A stretch of 64,000 nucleotides of DNA, taken from an uncultured Victivallis sp. GTDB lineage: Bacteria; Verrucomicrobiota; Lentisphaeria; Victivallales; Victivallaceae. A model generated the notes under the pieces. It worked only from the letters and a program-made list of their open reading frames with translations. It had not been told where the DNA came from and made no database searches. Shown here one piece after another: positions 1-7,764 of the stretch; the first letter of the stretch is position 1, and every line of letters begins with the position of its first letter. The stretch is taken from contig CALXOE010000012.1 in assembly GCA_944389935.1 (NCBI GenBank), positions 1 through 64,000 of the forward strand, read 5' to 3'. The position numbers and the translations under genes were made by a program.

Positions 1-19
1 GCTTCGGCAGATCGTTCAT
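1..19 (-). CDS. start of an unidentified gene (partial)
   Basis: An ATG at 19-17 on the minus strand is preceded by a strong GGAGGAAAA ribosome-binding sequence and opens a frame (MNDLPK...) that leaves the window. It lies 54 bases beyond the stop of the truncated GH5-like gene. Six codons are too few to name a product. The good ribosome-binding site is the only support. Confidence 0.4.
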
Positions 20-73
20 TTTTCCTCCAGGTTTGATAGTCCCAGAGTTAAGATGAACCTTCTGCCTCTTTTT

Positions 74-958
74 TCATTCCGCCGAATTAAAAACTTTTGA
101 AATTACCTCGTAAAACATATACATGTCTCCCCCTTTCTCACGTCCACCCGGAGGAGAATGCAGGTCGATCACAAAAAGGATGCCATACTTCCGGGCTTTT
201 CCGAACACCTCTTCGAGATGATCGAGTTTGCCGTCAAGCCAGCGATCGTATTCCGCCAGATCCCGATCGGTGTCGGCTTTTCCCCAGTCCCGCGTGATCT
301 GGGCGCGAATCAGCTTGACGTTCCAGCGGGACAGAGTCTCAAGATCGTCATCGGTGAACGAGTGCGGCGACATCACGCCCCGCAGCGGCGGCATGGAGGC
401 GACCCGTTCCGGATAGGAAACCCGGTAATCGCGGTTCACCGGCGAGAACAGGGTGTACACCTGCAGACTGGCCAGATCGAACTCCACTTTTCCGGAACTG
501 TCCTGAAGCCCGAGCTTGAGACTTCCTTTCTCCGCAGTCGGGGAGATGGCACATGAGAACGAGATTTCCCGCCAGTCGAACGTCCCTTTCAGATGTGAGG
601 GATGATGCCAGTACTCCTGCCCGTCGGCATCCCGGTAATAAAGCATGAATTTGATTCCGTTCCAGGAGTCCCGGGGCGTCGAAACATTCCACGCCCGTCC
701 GCGTATGGTGAAACAGAGCGACTGGCCGCGGAACGGCACGAGATCTATCTCCGTACCGGCACAATTCATGGCGGCTTTCGCCTGTTCCGGCACCTCGATC
801 ACAAGCCGCTCTCCGGAAACCGTTCCGAAAGAGCCCGGCGCCCAGCGCGACGCCGGAATTTTAAACTCTTTCAACGGAGTCGGCTCCCCGCAGAAAACCA
901 CAGCGGGCAGTATCGACATCACGATCGTGCAGATCGCAGAAACCAGGATTTTCATCAT
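74..958 (-). CDS. secreted GH5-like glycoside hydrolase, C-terminally truncated
   Basis: 294 codons. The N-terminus is a signal peptide ending near VVFCGEP. Residues 30-170 form a beta-sandwich-like, possibly carbohydrate-binding, domain. From about residue 190 a GH5-type TIM barrel begins: RGVMSPHSF, then a strand with KLIRAQITRDW, then ILFVIDLHSPPGG, the usual third-strand motif. The protein stops soon after DMYMFYE, before the regions that carry the NEP acid/base and the C-terminal nucleophile glutamate. It is therefore less than half of a normal barrel and unlikely to be a glycosidase. It starts at ATGATG behind GAGGTGTGA. It follows the LacI gene by 110 bases, which suggests a sugar-regulated pair. 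It could be a pseudogene created by a deletion or stop mutation. Confidence 0.65.
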   Translation of the reverse strand: MMKILVSAICTIVMSILPAVVFCGEPTPLKEFKIPASRWAPGSFGTVSGERLVIEVPEQAKAAMNCAGTEIDLVPFRGQSLCFTIRGRAWNVSTPRDSWNGIKFMLYYRDADGQEYWHHPSHLKGTFDWREISFSCAISPTAEKGSLKLGLQDSSGKVEFDLASLQVYTLFSPVNRDYRVSYPERVASMPPLRGVMSPHSFTDDDLETLSRWNVKLIRAQITRDWGKADTDRDLAEYDRWLDGKLDHLEEVFGKARKYGILFVIDLHSPPGGREKGGDMYMFYEVISKVFNSAE

Positions 959-1068
959 TCACACCTCTCCATGCTGATCTTCTCCGACTCCGGGATAATC
1001 TGCTGTGAAATACCGGCTGATCGAACGGCAAAGCGTCAATATCGTCTACGGAAGCCCGGCGACCGGGA

Positions 1069-2037
1069 TTACGCATTCAGATTCCTCACGCTCGAACGCA
1101 CGATGAGCGAACTCGGCAGACGGATGTCTTCGCGCGGAGAGTCCGGTTCCCGAATCCGGGCGAGCAGCAGCGAAACCGTCTTTGCGGCAAGCGCGTCGAG
1201 ATCCTGATTGATCGTCGTCAGTTCCGGCGTGAGCCAGCGGCAGATGTCTTCAAGTTCGGAAGTGATCAGCGAAATATCCTCCGGAATCCGGAGTCCGCGC
1301 TTCCGCAACCCGCAGGCCGCCTGGAGCGCCACACTCTCCCCGCAGACCACAAGCGCGGTCGGCCGCGCCGCGAGCACGCGGTCGAGCTCCCGCTGCGACT
1401 CCTCCCCGCCGGAGTTGTGGAAATGCCCCACTGGCAACGGCTCGATTCCGCTCTCTTTTGCAAAAGCCGTGTAAGCGGCAATGCGCTCCTGCCCCGCCTG
1501 ATTTTCGATCCGGTCGACCGTAAGCCCGATACGCCGATGGCCGTTCTCATACAAATGCCGCAACGCCAGCGTCACCCCCTGCCCGTGATCGGTGTTGACC
1601 GAACTGCTGAACGGATACTGCTTGTTCACAGTCACGATCGGCATCGGCAACCGCTCGAACTCCGCCAGATGCTCCTCGATGTGGGGTTCGGAAAGCAGCA
1701 GCAGGACCGCCCGCGTGTAACTGTCGTAAAGCCGGGAGAGATCCCGGACCGGTATCACCTCCGTCAACATCCGGTTGCGGGTGATCTCGAAAACCGCCGA
1801 GGTGAGCAGCCGTTCGGAAAAACTCAGCCTCCGCTGCGGCGACGGCAGATCCGCAATCACGATCGCCACGCAGTCGCGCGCCGCAACCTGCTGCGGACGG
1901 TAATTCAGTCTGCGGGCGGCGGCCAGCACACGCGCACGCACTTCATCGCTGACCCGCGCCCGGCCCGTGAACACGCGAGAGATCGTCGCTTTCGAGACCC
2001 CGCACTGCCGCGCAAGTTCGTTGATGTCGCTCGCCAC
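1069..2037 (-). CDS. LacI-family transcriptional regulator
   Basis: 322 residues, a normal LacI/GalR length. Residues 4-24 are the classic N-terminal helix-turn-helix (ELARQCGVSKATISRVF), followed by a hinge with RRLNYRPQQVA. Residues 55-320 match the periplasmic-binding-protein-like effector domain, including GHRRIGLTVDRIENQAG and a C-terminal TTINQDLDALA segment. The family binds palindromic operators and releases DNA on sugar binding. The gene lies 21 bases after the phosphoesterase and upstream of the truncated GH5-like gene on the same strand, so local control of glycan use is plausible. The ligand cannot be read from sequence. Confidence 0.9.
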   Translation of the reverse strand: MASDINELARQCGVSKATISRVFTGRARVSDEVRARVLAAARRLNYRPQQVAARDCVAIVIADLPSPQRRLSFSERLLTSAVFEITRNRMLTEVIPVRDLSRLYDSYTRAVLLLLSEPHIEEHLAEFERLPMPIVTVNKQYPFSSSVNTDHGQGVTLALRHLYENGHRRIGLTVDRIENQAGQERIAAYTAFAKESGIEPLPVGHFHNSGGEESQRELDRVLAARPTALVVCGESVALQAACGLRKRGLRIPEDISLITSELEDICRWLTPELTTINQDLDALAAKTVSLLLARIREPDSPREDIRLPSSLIVRSSVRNLNA

Positions 2038-2058
2038 TTTCTGCTCCTCCCGTCGTGC

Positions 2059-2862
2059 TCAAAGCGTGATCGTGCGGAACGAAAAACTCCCGCGCGGCAA
2101 ATCGCAGTCGATCTCGACCATGCTGCCGTTGCGCGTGACCGAACCGGCACAACACTCTCCACGCCCCTCGGCATCGACTTTCAGATACGGCTTGTGCACG
2201 TGACCGCAGAGCGAAAGATCGATCTGATGCTCCCGGAGCAGTTCCAGAACCCGCTTCTGCCCGAAAAGCCGGTGACGCATCCGCAGAATCGGATGCTCCT
2301 CCGTCATCGGATAATGCGACAGGAGAATGCGCGGACCTTTCTTCGGTTCCGCGCAGACCGACTCGATCCACCCCGAATCAGCGCGGGAGAGAAATCCCCA
2401 GGAGCAGAGCAGATTCGATGGGCGGCTCGTATTGACCAGCAGAAACTCCACCCCCGCATATTCGCGCCGGATCGGCAGTTCCGGGAAACGGTAATCCCCT
2501 TTTGACAGATACTCCGTCATCTCGCGCACAGCCCGCACGCACTTCGGACGCCGGACGTAACAATCATGGTTGCCGGGCAGATAGAGCAGCGGAATCTTCG
2601 AGTCGCGCAGCGGCGCGAGGATCGGACGCACTTTCGCAAATTCTCCCGGCTGCCCCGTACTCGTGAGATCCCCGGTACAGACCGCGACATCGGGTTTCGT
2701 GTCGAGAATATATTCGACCGCGCGCTCGAGTTTCCCGAGATCGTGCCGGAACTGACGCCGGAATTTGTAGTTGAATACGCCGACCCAGCGTTTATCGATA
2801 TAAGCCATCCAATCCTCAGCCGCGCCGCCCGCATGCGGATCGGAAAAGTGAACGATCCTCAT
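2059..2862 (-). CDS. calcineurin-like metallophosphoesterase
   Basis: 267 residues from the ATG at 2862, which sits behind AGGAGAG; an upstream GTG is less likely. The dinuclear metal motifs are all present in order: DPH at residues 8-10, GD at 64-65, GNHD at 97-100, a central LLSHYPMTEEH histidine, and GHVHKP near the C-terminus. The family hydrolyses phosphomonoesters or diesters. The compact form with no signal peptide suggests a cytosolic enzyme. The specific substrate is unknown. It lies between the small membrane protein and the LacI regulator in a minus-strand run. Confidence 0.88.
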   Translation of the reverse strand: MRIVHFSDPHAGGAAEDWMAYIDKRWVGVFNYKFRRQFRHDLGKLERAVEYILDTKPDVAVCTGDLTSTGQPGEFAKVRPILAPLRDSKIPLLYLPGNHDCYVRRPKCVRAVREMTEYLSKGDYRFPELPIRREYAGVEFLLVNTSRPSNLLCSWGFLSRADSGWIESVCAEPKKGPRILLSHYPMTEEHPILRMRHRLFGQKRVLELLREHQIDLSLCGHVHKPYLKVDAEGRGECCAGSVTRNGSMVEIDCDLPRGSFSFRTITL

Positions 2863-2886
2863 TACCACTCTCCTCTCCTCTGCGCC

Positions 2887-3453
2887 TCAATGGAACAGCA
2901 CGATGAGCGTGACCGCAACGATCAGCGCCGAGACAACCATGGCCGCCGCGACCGGCATCCACACCGCAGTTGTTCCGTGCCGGATACCCTCGCGTTCCGG
3001 AGCGGAGGCGGAATCGCCTCCCCCTTTCAGGAACGCCGAGACCCGTCCGGAAGCCCGGTAATAGGCGAAACGGAGCTTTTCAAACTCACGCAGAACTTCC
3101 GGAGTTTCGCCGGGGGCGAGATTGCGGAATCCCTGCTCAAGCGAATCGAGCGCCTGGGAAAACCGCTCAAGTTCAGCGATTTTCCGGGATTCAAGTTCAA
3201 GTTCGGCCGCGACGGCGGCGCGATCGCGTTCGAGCCGGCAGCCGAAATCGCGCCGCTGGCGGTCGAATCCATCGGTTCGATCCGGGGTCTGCCGCATCGG
3301 AATCCGCGTCGAAAGCGGCGGCGGCGGTGCCGATTCCGTTCCCGTTTTGTCCTCCCGGGGGACGGCGGCGGGAGCTCCGGCCCGCGCCGCATTTTCCTTG
3401 AGCCGTTCGCGCATATGAACGAGGTTGTCGCTGATAAAATCGTTTTTCGCCAT
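2887..3453 (-). CDS. hypothetical coiled-coil protein with C-terminal membrane anchor
   Basis: 188 residues, no family recognised. The ATG at 3453 has GGAGA upstream and lies about 30 bases downstream of the predicted transcription start of the promoter at 3490-3518. That rules out a 30-codon-longer frame. Residues 1-70 are polar and rich in Arg, Pro and Glu. Residues 75-150 look like a coiled coil (RDRAAVAAELELESRKIAEL). The last 25 residues are one hydrophobic helix, giving a tail-anchored topology. It heads the minus-strand run to the phosphoesterase and LacI gene. Confidence 0.7.
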   Translation of the reverse strand: MAKNDFISDNLVHMRERLKENAARAGAPAAVPREDKTGTESAPPPPLSTRIPMRQTPDRTDGFDRQRRDFGCRLERDRAAVAAELELESRKIAELERFSQALDSLEQGFRNLAPGETPEVLREFEKLRFAYYRASGRVSAFLKGGGDSASAPEREGIRHGTTAVWMPVAAAMVVSALIVAVTLIVLFH

Positions 3454-3489
3454 CTCGCGTCTCCTGCGTATTGTCGTTCGCTTCGCGTT

Positions 3490-3518
3490 AATATACCCTT
3501 TCTCCCGGGTTTGTGCAA
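3490..3518 (-). promoter_or_regulatory. sigma70-type promoter for the coiled-coil protein gene
   Basis: Minus strand: TTGCAC at 3518-3513, 17 bases, TATATT at 3495-3490. The predicted start of transcription near 3483 gives a leader of about 30 bases to the ATG at 3453. It diverges from the mtaB promoter at 3538. Confidence 0.65.
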
Positions 3519-3537
3519 GAAAATCAGACACTTCGAG

Positions 3538-3566
3538 TTGCAAAAAACAGGAAACGGTTCTATGTT
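3538..3566 (+). promoter_or_regulatory. sigma70-type promoter for mtaB
   Basis: TTGCAA at 3538-3543, 17 bases, TATGTT at 3561-3566. It places transcription start near 3573, so the upstream in-frame ATG at 3513 cannot be used and the TTG at 3591 is favoured. Confidence 0.65.
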
Positions 3567-3590
3567 ACCAGCGGGAAAGGAAGTTCCATC

Positions 3591-4880
3591 TTGAATCGAA
3601 AAGCCATTGTTTTCACCCTCGGATGCCGGCTGAATTCCGCCGACAGCGCGCTGCTCGTCTCGCGCCTGACGGAAGCGGGCTATGAGGTTTCGGAGTCGGC
3701 GGAAAACGTCGCGCTCATCATCGTCAACAGCTGCACGGTCACGGCCGAGGCCGCGCGCAAAAGCCGCCAGATGGTGCGGAAATTCCGGAGCATGCACCCC
3801 GAAGCGGTGATCGTGGTCACGGGGTGCAGCGCCGAACTCGACCGCGAAGCGTTCCTCGCGGACAGCGCCGCGGACGTCGTGCTGACCAATCCGGAAAAGC
3901 GGTCGCTGCCGGAACTCGTGGGGGAGTTTCTCGCCGGACACGCCGGACTCGGCGGCGCGCTGAAAAGCATGCAGCAGCCAGTCACTCCTTTCCGGGAGAA
4001 TGCGTTCGGGAGTTTTCCGTTCCGCAGCCGGGCGTTCCTGAAGATTCAGGAGGGGTGCGGCAACTTCTGCAGCTACTGTATCGTCCCTTACGCACGCGGG
4101 CCGGAGAGGTCGCGCGCATTCGACGAAGTGCTCGCCGACTGCCGGAAAGCGGTCGAAGCGGGCTTCCCGGAACTCGTGCTGACCGGCGTCAACATCTGCG
4201 CCTACTCCGATTCCGGGCGGGATCTTGGCGCGCTCGTTCATGAGATCGCCCGGATCGACGGCGAATTCCGCATCCGGCTGAGTTCGACGGAACCGGCACC
4301 GGGGAACCGTTCCCTGCTCGACGTGATGAGTTCCGAACCGAAAGTGTGCCGGTTTCTGCACCTCGCGCTGCAGAACGGCAGCGACCGGATTCTCGCGGCG
4401 ATGAACCGCCACTACACGACAGCCGAATATGCGGATTTCGTGCGCGCCGCGCGCGAACGGATTCCGGGGATCCACCTCGGCAGCGACCTCATCGTCGGAT
4501 TTCCCGGCGAAACGGAGGAGGATTTTGCGGAGAGCTGCCGGTTCGTTGAATCGATGGAATTCGCGAATCTGCATATCTTCACCTATTCGCCGCGCGCGGG
4601 CACCCCGGCCGCCGCACTGCCCGGCCGGATTCCGCCGGATGTCGCGAAAGAGCGCCACAAGCGGCTCGAAGTGATTGCGGCGGAGTCGAAACGGCGTTTT
4701 ATCGCCGGCCTGTACGGACAGAAACTCCCGGTGATCTTTGAACGGATCGATTCCGACGGGATGGCGCGCGGCTGGAGTGACAATTACGTCGAACTGCGCG
4801 TACCGGCGGACGAGGTTCCGCTCGACCGGATCGTCCCCGTCGAAGCCACCGCGGAAAATACGGCAAGCAACCTGGTTTGA
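3591..4880 (+). CDS. mtaB: tRNA N6-threonylcarbamoyladenosine(37) methylthiotransferase, MtaB type
   Basis: 429 residues from a TTG start at 3591 behind GGGAAAGGAAG. The UPF0004 domain has its three [4Fe-4S] cysteines at 12 (GCRLN), 48 (NSCTV) and 79 (TGCSAE). The radical SAM CxxxCxxC motif is at 156-163 (CGNFCSYC). The TRAM-like region is at the C-terminus. MtaB enzymes convert t6A37 to ms2t6A37 in tRNAs reading ANN codons. The GCRLN motif and the overall length favour MtaB over MiaB or RimO, though family assignment by eye is not absolute. It has its own promoter and is followed after 18 bases by the PTS-IIA/CBS gene, so the two may be cotranscribed. Confidence 0.88.
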   Translation: MNRKAIVFTLGCRLNSADSALLVSRLTEAGYEVSESAENVALIIVNSCTVTAEAARKSRQMVRKFRSMHPEAVIVVTGCSAELDREAFLADSAADVVLTNPEKRSLPELVGEFLAGHAGLGGALKSMQQPVTPFRENAFGSFPFRSRAFLKIQEGCGNFCSYCIVPYARGPERSRAFDEVLADCRKAVEAGFPELVLTGVNICAYSDSGRDLGALVHEIARIDGEFRIRLSSTEPAPGNRSLLDVMSSEPKVCRFLHLALQNGSDRILAAMNRHYTTAEYADFVRAARERIPGIHLGSDLIVGFPGETEEDFAESCRFVESMEFANLHIFTYSPRAGTPAAALPGRIPPDVAKERHKRLEVIAAESKRRFIAGLYGQKLPVIFERIDSDGMARGWSDNYVELRVPADEVPLDRIVPVEATAENTASNLV

Positions 4881-4898
4881 CAGATGCAAGGAGGAGCC

Positions 4899-5822
4899 AT
4901 GACCGACAACGCAACCCATTTCTACAGTTATCTCGCCACAGGAAACATCATCTGCCGGAGCAGTTCCCAGACCGGGTCGGAGGTGATCGAGGAACTCGCG
5001 AAACTGCTGGCACGCAACAATGCCGGACTCTCCGCCGCCAACATCGTCAACGAAGTTCTCGCGCGCGAAGCGATGTTTCCGACCGTGATCGCTCCGGGGC
5101 TGGCGGTGCCGCACGCGCGCCTCGCGGAACTCGACAAACCGCTGGTCGCGATGGCGACCAGCACGCAGGGGATCGACTTCGGCGTTCCGGAAATGGGTCC
5201 GGTGAAAGTCGTCGTGATGCTGCTCACGCCGGGGGACGACCCCGGGCTGCACCTGCAGCTGCTCTCGGCGCTCGCGAAAGATTTCGGGGCGGGGGATGAG
5301 ATCGAAACGGTGGCGGCTCTGCCGACTCCGGAAGCGGTCACGAGTCACTTCAGCGGCTCGGGGTTCACGATCCCGGAATTTCTCCGGGTCCGCGACGTGA
5401 TGACGCGCCAGGTCACGACCATGCTGGAACAAGATACGCTGCAGCGTGCGATCGAGCTCTTCGCCACGACCGGGGAATTCGAGATCCCGGTCATCGACGA
5501 TGATGGAGATTTGCGCGGCGTGATTTCGCTGCTCGATCTGCTGCGGTTCAGCATGCCGGAACATGTTCTCTGGCTGGAAGATCTGACGCCGATGTACCGG
5601 TTCCAGCCGTTCTCGGAGGTGCTCAAGGGGGCGAACGACACGAAAGTGGCGGACGTCATGCGCACGGAGTTCGTGAGCGTCGATGAATCGGTTCCGGCGG
5701 TTCAGCTTGCGAAGCTCTTCCTCGTCAACAACATCAAGCAGCTCATTGTCATTGATTCTGCCGGGAAGCTCGCCGGAATCGTCAATCTGAAGAAATTCGC
5801 ATCCCGGCTTTTCTGGGAATAA
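4899..5822 (+). CDS. PTS EIIA (nitrogen/fructose type) domain fused to a CBS pair
   Basis: 307 residues from the ATG at 4899, which has AGGAGG just upstream. Residues 5-150 are a PtsN/fructose-type EIIA domain with the phospho-accepting histidine at residue 72 in VPHARL. Residues 165-300 form two CBS motifs, with VRDVMTRQVTTM and VADVMRTEFVSV starting the halves and VIDDDGDLRGVISLLDLL and VIDSAGKLAGIVNL ending them. CBS pairs bind adenine nucleotides. A sensor coupling phosphotransfer state to energy charge is plausible but is inference. No other PTS protein is encoded in the window, so a regulatory rather than a transport role is favoured. Confidence 0.82.
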   Translation: MTDNATHFYSYLATGNIICRSSSQTGSEVIEELAKLLARNNAGLSAANIVNEVLAREAMFPTVIAPGLAVPHARLAELDKPLVAMATSTQGIDFGVPEMGPVKVVVMLLTPGDDPGLHLQLLSALAKDFGAGDEIETVAALPTPEAVTSHFSGSGFTIPEFLRVRDVMTRQVTTMLEQDTLQRAIELFATTGEFEIPVIDDDGDLRGVISLLDLLRFSMPEHVLWLEDLTPMYRFQPFSEVLKGANDTKVADVMRTEFVSVDESVPAVQLAKLFLVNNIKQLIVIDSAGKLAGIVNLKKFASRLFWE

Positions 5823-5850
5823 GTTCAAACTCGTTCTGTGGCAATGGGAA

Positions 5851-7173
5851 ATGGAATCGTATCGCTATCACGGGAAAATCGGAATCTCACCGGCTTGGGA
5901 TGTCATCGTCGTCGGCGGAGGTCCGGCGGGGTGTGCGGCGGCAGCGGCGGCGGCGCGCGCCGGAGCGAAAACCCTGCTGCTCGAAAGCACCGGGGCACCG
6001 GGCGGCATGGGAACCTCGGGGCTGGTTCCGGCCTGGTGTCCATTCTCGGACGGAGAGAAGATCATCTACCGCGGCCTCGCTGAAACGGTGTTCCGCCGGG
6101 CGAAGTCCGGAATCCGGCATGTGAATGAAAAACTGCTGAACTGGGTTTCGATCGATCCGGAGTCGCTGAAGCGGACCTACGACGATCTGCTGGAAGAATT
6201 TGGCGTCCATGTGCTCTTTCACACATTTGTCGCGGCCGTGGAAAAGGCCGACTCCGGCAGGATCGACGCGGTCATTGCGGGCAGCAAAGCGGGATTGACC
6301 GCTTTCCGGGCGAAGATGTTCGTCGACGCGACGGGTGACGGCGACATCGCCGCATGGGCCGGCGCGGAATTCAAACTCGGGGACGAAGTCACCGGGGAGA
6401 CGCAGCATGCCACGCTCTGTTTCCAGCTCTCGAACGTCGATTCCTACTATTATCAGCACAGTTGCCGTCTGCACGGCAGCAATCCGGACTCGTCCATACA
6501 CCGCATTGTGAAAGAGGGGAAATATCCGGAGATCATCGACACGCACCTCTGCCAGAATTTCAACGGTCCCGGTACGGTCGGATTCAATGCAGGGCACCTG
6601 AAAAACGTCGACAGCACCGATCCGGAACAGGTTTCCGCGGCGATGATCCGGGGACGGAAAATCGCCCGGGCGTTCCTGAATGCGCTCAAAGAGTACGAGC
6701 CGGAGGCATTCGGCGGCGCCTTTCTCGCGTGCACGGCGAATCTGCTCGGGATTCGGGAGGGGCGGCGCATTGCCGGAGAGTACGAACTTACTTACCACGA
6801 CTATCTTGCGCGGCGCGATTTCGAGGATGAGATCGGGCGCAACTCCTACTATCTCGACATTCACGGCATGAGTGCGGATATGCGCGCGGTGATCGACAAG
6901 GCCGGGCGCTACAAACCCGGCGAGTCGCATGGGATTCCGTTCCGCTGTCTGCTGCCGAAGAAGCTCGACAATTTGCTGCTTGCCGGACGGTGCATCTCGA
7001 GCGACCGGATGACCTACGGCAGCGTCCGGGTCATGCCGGTCTGCCTCGTGACGGGGGAAGCCGCCGGGACGGCCGCCGCGATGGCGGCCGTGCAGGGCAG
7101 CGCTCCGCGGGAACTCGACGTCGCCCGCCTCCGGCGTGACCTGCTCGCCCACGGCGCATACTTCAACCCGTAA
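5851..7173 (+). CDS. FAD-dependent oxidoreductase (FAD_oxidored family)
   Basis: 440 residues. The Rossmann dinucleotide-binding motif GGGPAGCAAA is at residues 22-31, ending in the acidic LLLES strand. FVDATGDGDIAAWAG near 160 and the C-terminal NLLLAGRCISSDRMTYGSVRVMP block are hallmarks of the FAD-dependent family often found in sugar-degradation loci of planctomycete and Lentisphaerae-type genomes. The upstream ribosome-binding sequence (GGGAA) is weak. It follows the PTS-IIA/CBS gene by 28 bases. The substrate is unknown. Confidence 0.85.
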   Translation: MESYRYHGKIGISPAWDVIVVGGGPAGCAAAAAAARAGAKTLLLESTGAPGGMGTSGLVPAWCPFSDGEKIIYRGLAETVFRRAKSGIRHVNEKLLNWVSIDPESLKRTYDDLLEEFGVHVLFHTFVAAVEKADSGRIDAVIAGSKAGLTAFRAKMFVDATGDGDIAAWAGAEFKLGDEVTGETQHATLCFQLSNVDSYYYQHSCRLHGSNPDSSIHRIVKEGKYPEIIDTHLCQNFNGPGTVGFNAGHLKNVDSTDPEQVSAAMIRGRKIARAFLNALKEYEPEAFGGAFLACTANLLGIREGRRIAGEYELTYHDYLARRDFEDEIGRNSYYLDIHGMSADMRAVIDKAGRYKPGESHGIPFRCLLPKKLDNLLLAGRCISSDRMTYGSVRVMPVCLVTGEAAGTAAAMAAVQGSAPRELDVARLRRDLLAHGAYFNP

Positions 7174-7278
7174 ACGGGATACCGGCTCAAAACACCGGCT
7201 CCTCCCGGGGAGAGGGGGCGGCGTGCGGAGAGTTTCTTCAAAGGGAAATTTCTCCGCCGAAACAGGAGATTTTCGAGT

Positions 7279-7764
7279 ATGAAATTTCTGCCTCGGATTG
7301 AAATCGTGGTCTTTCTCTTCTGGGTGGCTATTTTCGCCGGCTGGTTGATCCGTCTCTTTCCGCTGCACCAGGAGTGGAGCGGGCTCCAGTGGATCGGCCC
7401 GGACGGAGCGCTCATCGGCGCGGGAGTGCTGCTTGTACTTTTCGTTCTCGGGAAATTCGCCGCAGCGATCCGGAAACAGACTCTCCGGCGTAAACTCGAA
7501 ACTGCAGGAAATCTGCCGAAACCGGCAGGAGACGGCTGCCGCCCGGACATTCCACTTTCCCTGGAACCGGAGGAGTCCGCGACAAGCCCCCCCTTTTCCG
7601 GAGAAAACAGAAAACGCTACGTTGAAGGGACTCTTTGCGGAAAATGTCCGTTATGTGCGGGCTGCCGGTTCTGCCGTGCTGGGGCTGGCGACCCTGCCCG
7701 GCGTTCTGCACGAAGTCGAACCGTACTTCTGTTCGAGAGAGGATCATACTGTTTACCTCTTTGA
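7279..7764 (+). CDS. membrane protein, N-terminal part before a frameshift
   Basis: The ATG at 7279 follows CAGGAG. Residues 1-70 look genuine: two hydrophobic helices (IEIVVFLFWVAIFAGWLI and ALIGAGVLLVLFVLGKFAA), then a basic stretch. After about residue 104 (the C7 tract at 7587-7593) the reading loses all protein character: Cys/Arg/Gly-rich with no hydrophobic helices. The good reading continues in the +1 frame through the next feature. Read across a one-base-shorter C tract, the two parts give one protein of about 767 residues. No family recognised. Confidence 0.55.
   Translation: MKFLPRIEIVVFLFWVAIFAGWLIRLFPLHQEWSGLQWIGPDGALIGAGVLLVLFVLGKFAAAIRKQTLRRKLETAGNLPKPAGDGCRPDIPLSLEPEESATSPPFSGENRKRYVEGTLCGKCPLCAGCRFCRAGAGDPARRSARSRTVLLFERGSYCLPL

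Noticed and set aside
3027-5828. A 933-codon open frame on the minus strand
   Set aside because: It runs antisense to mtaB and the PTS-IIA/CBS gene, has an Arg/His/Gly-rich low-complexity composition, and no domain. It is a shadow caused by high GC.
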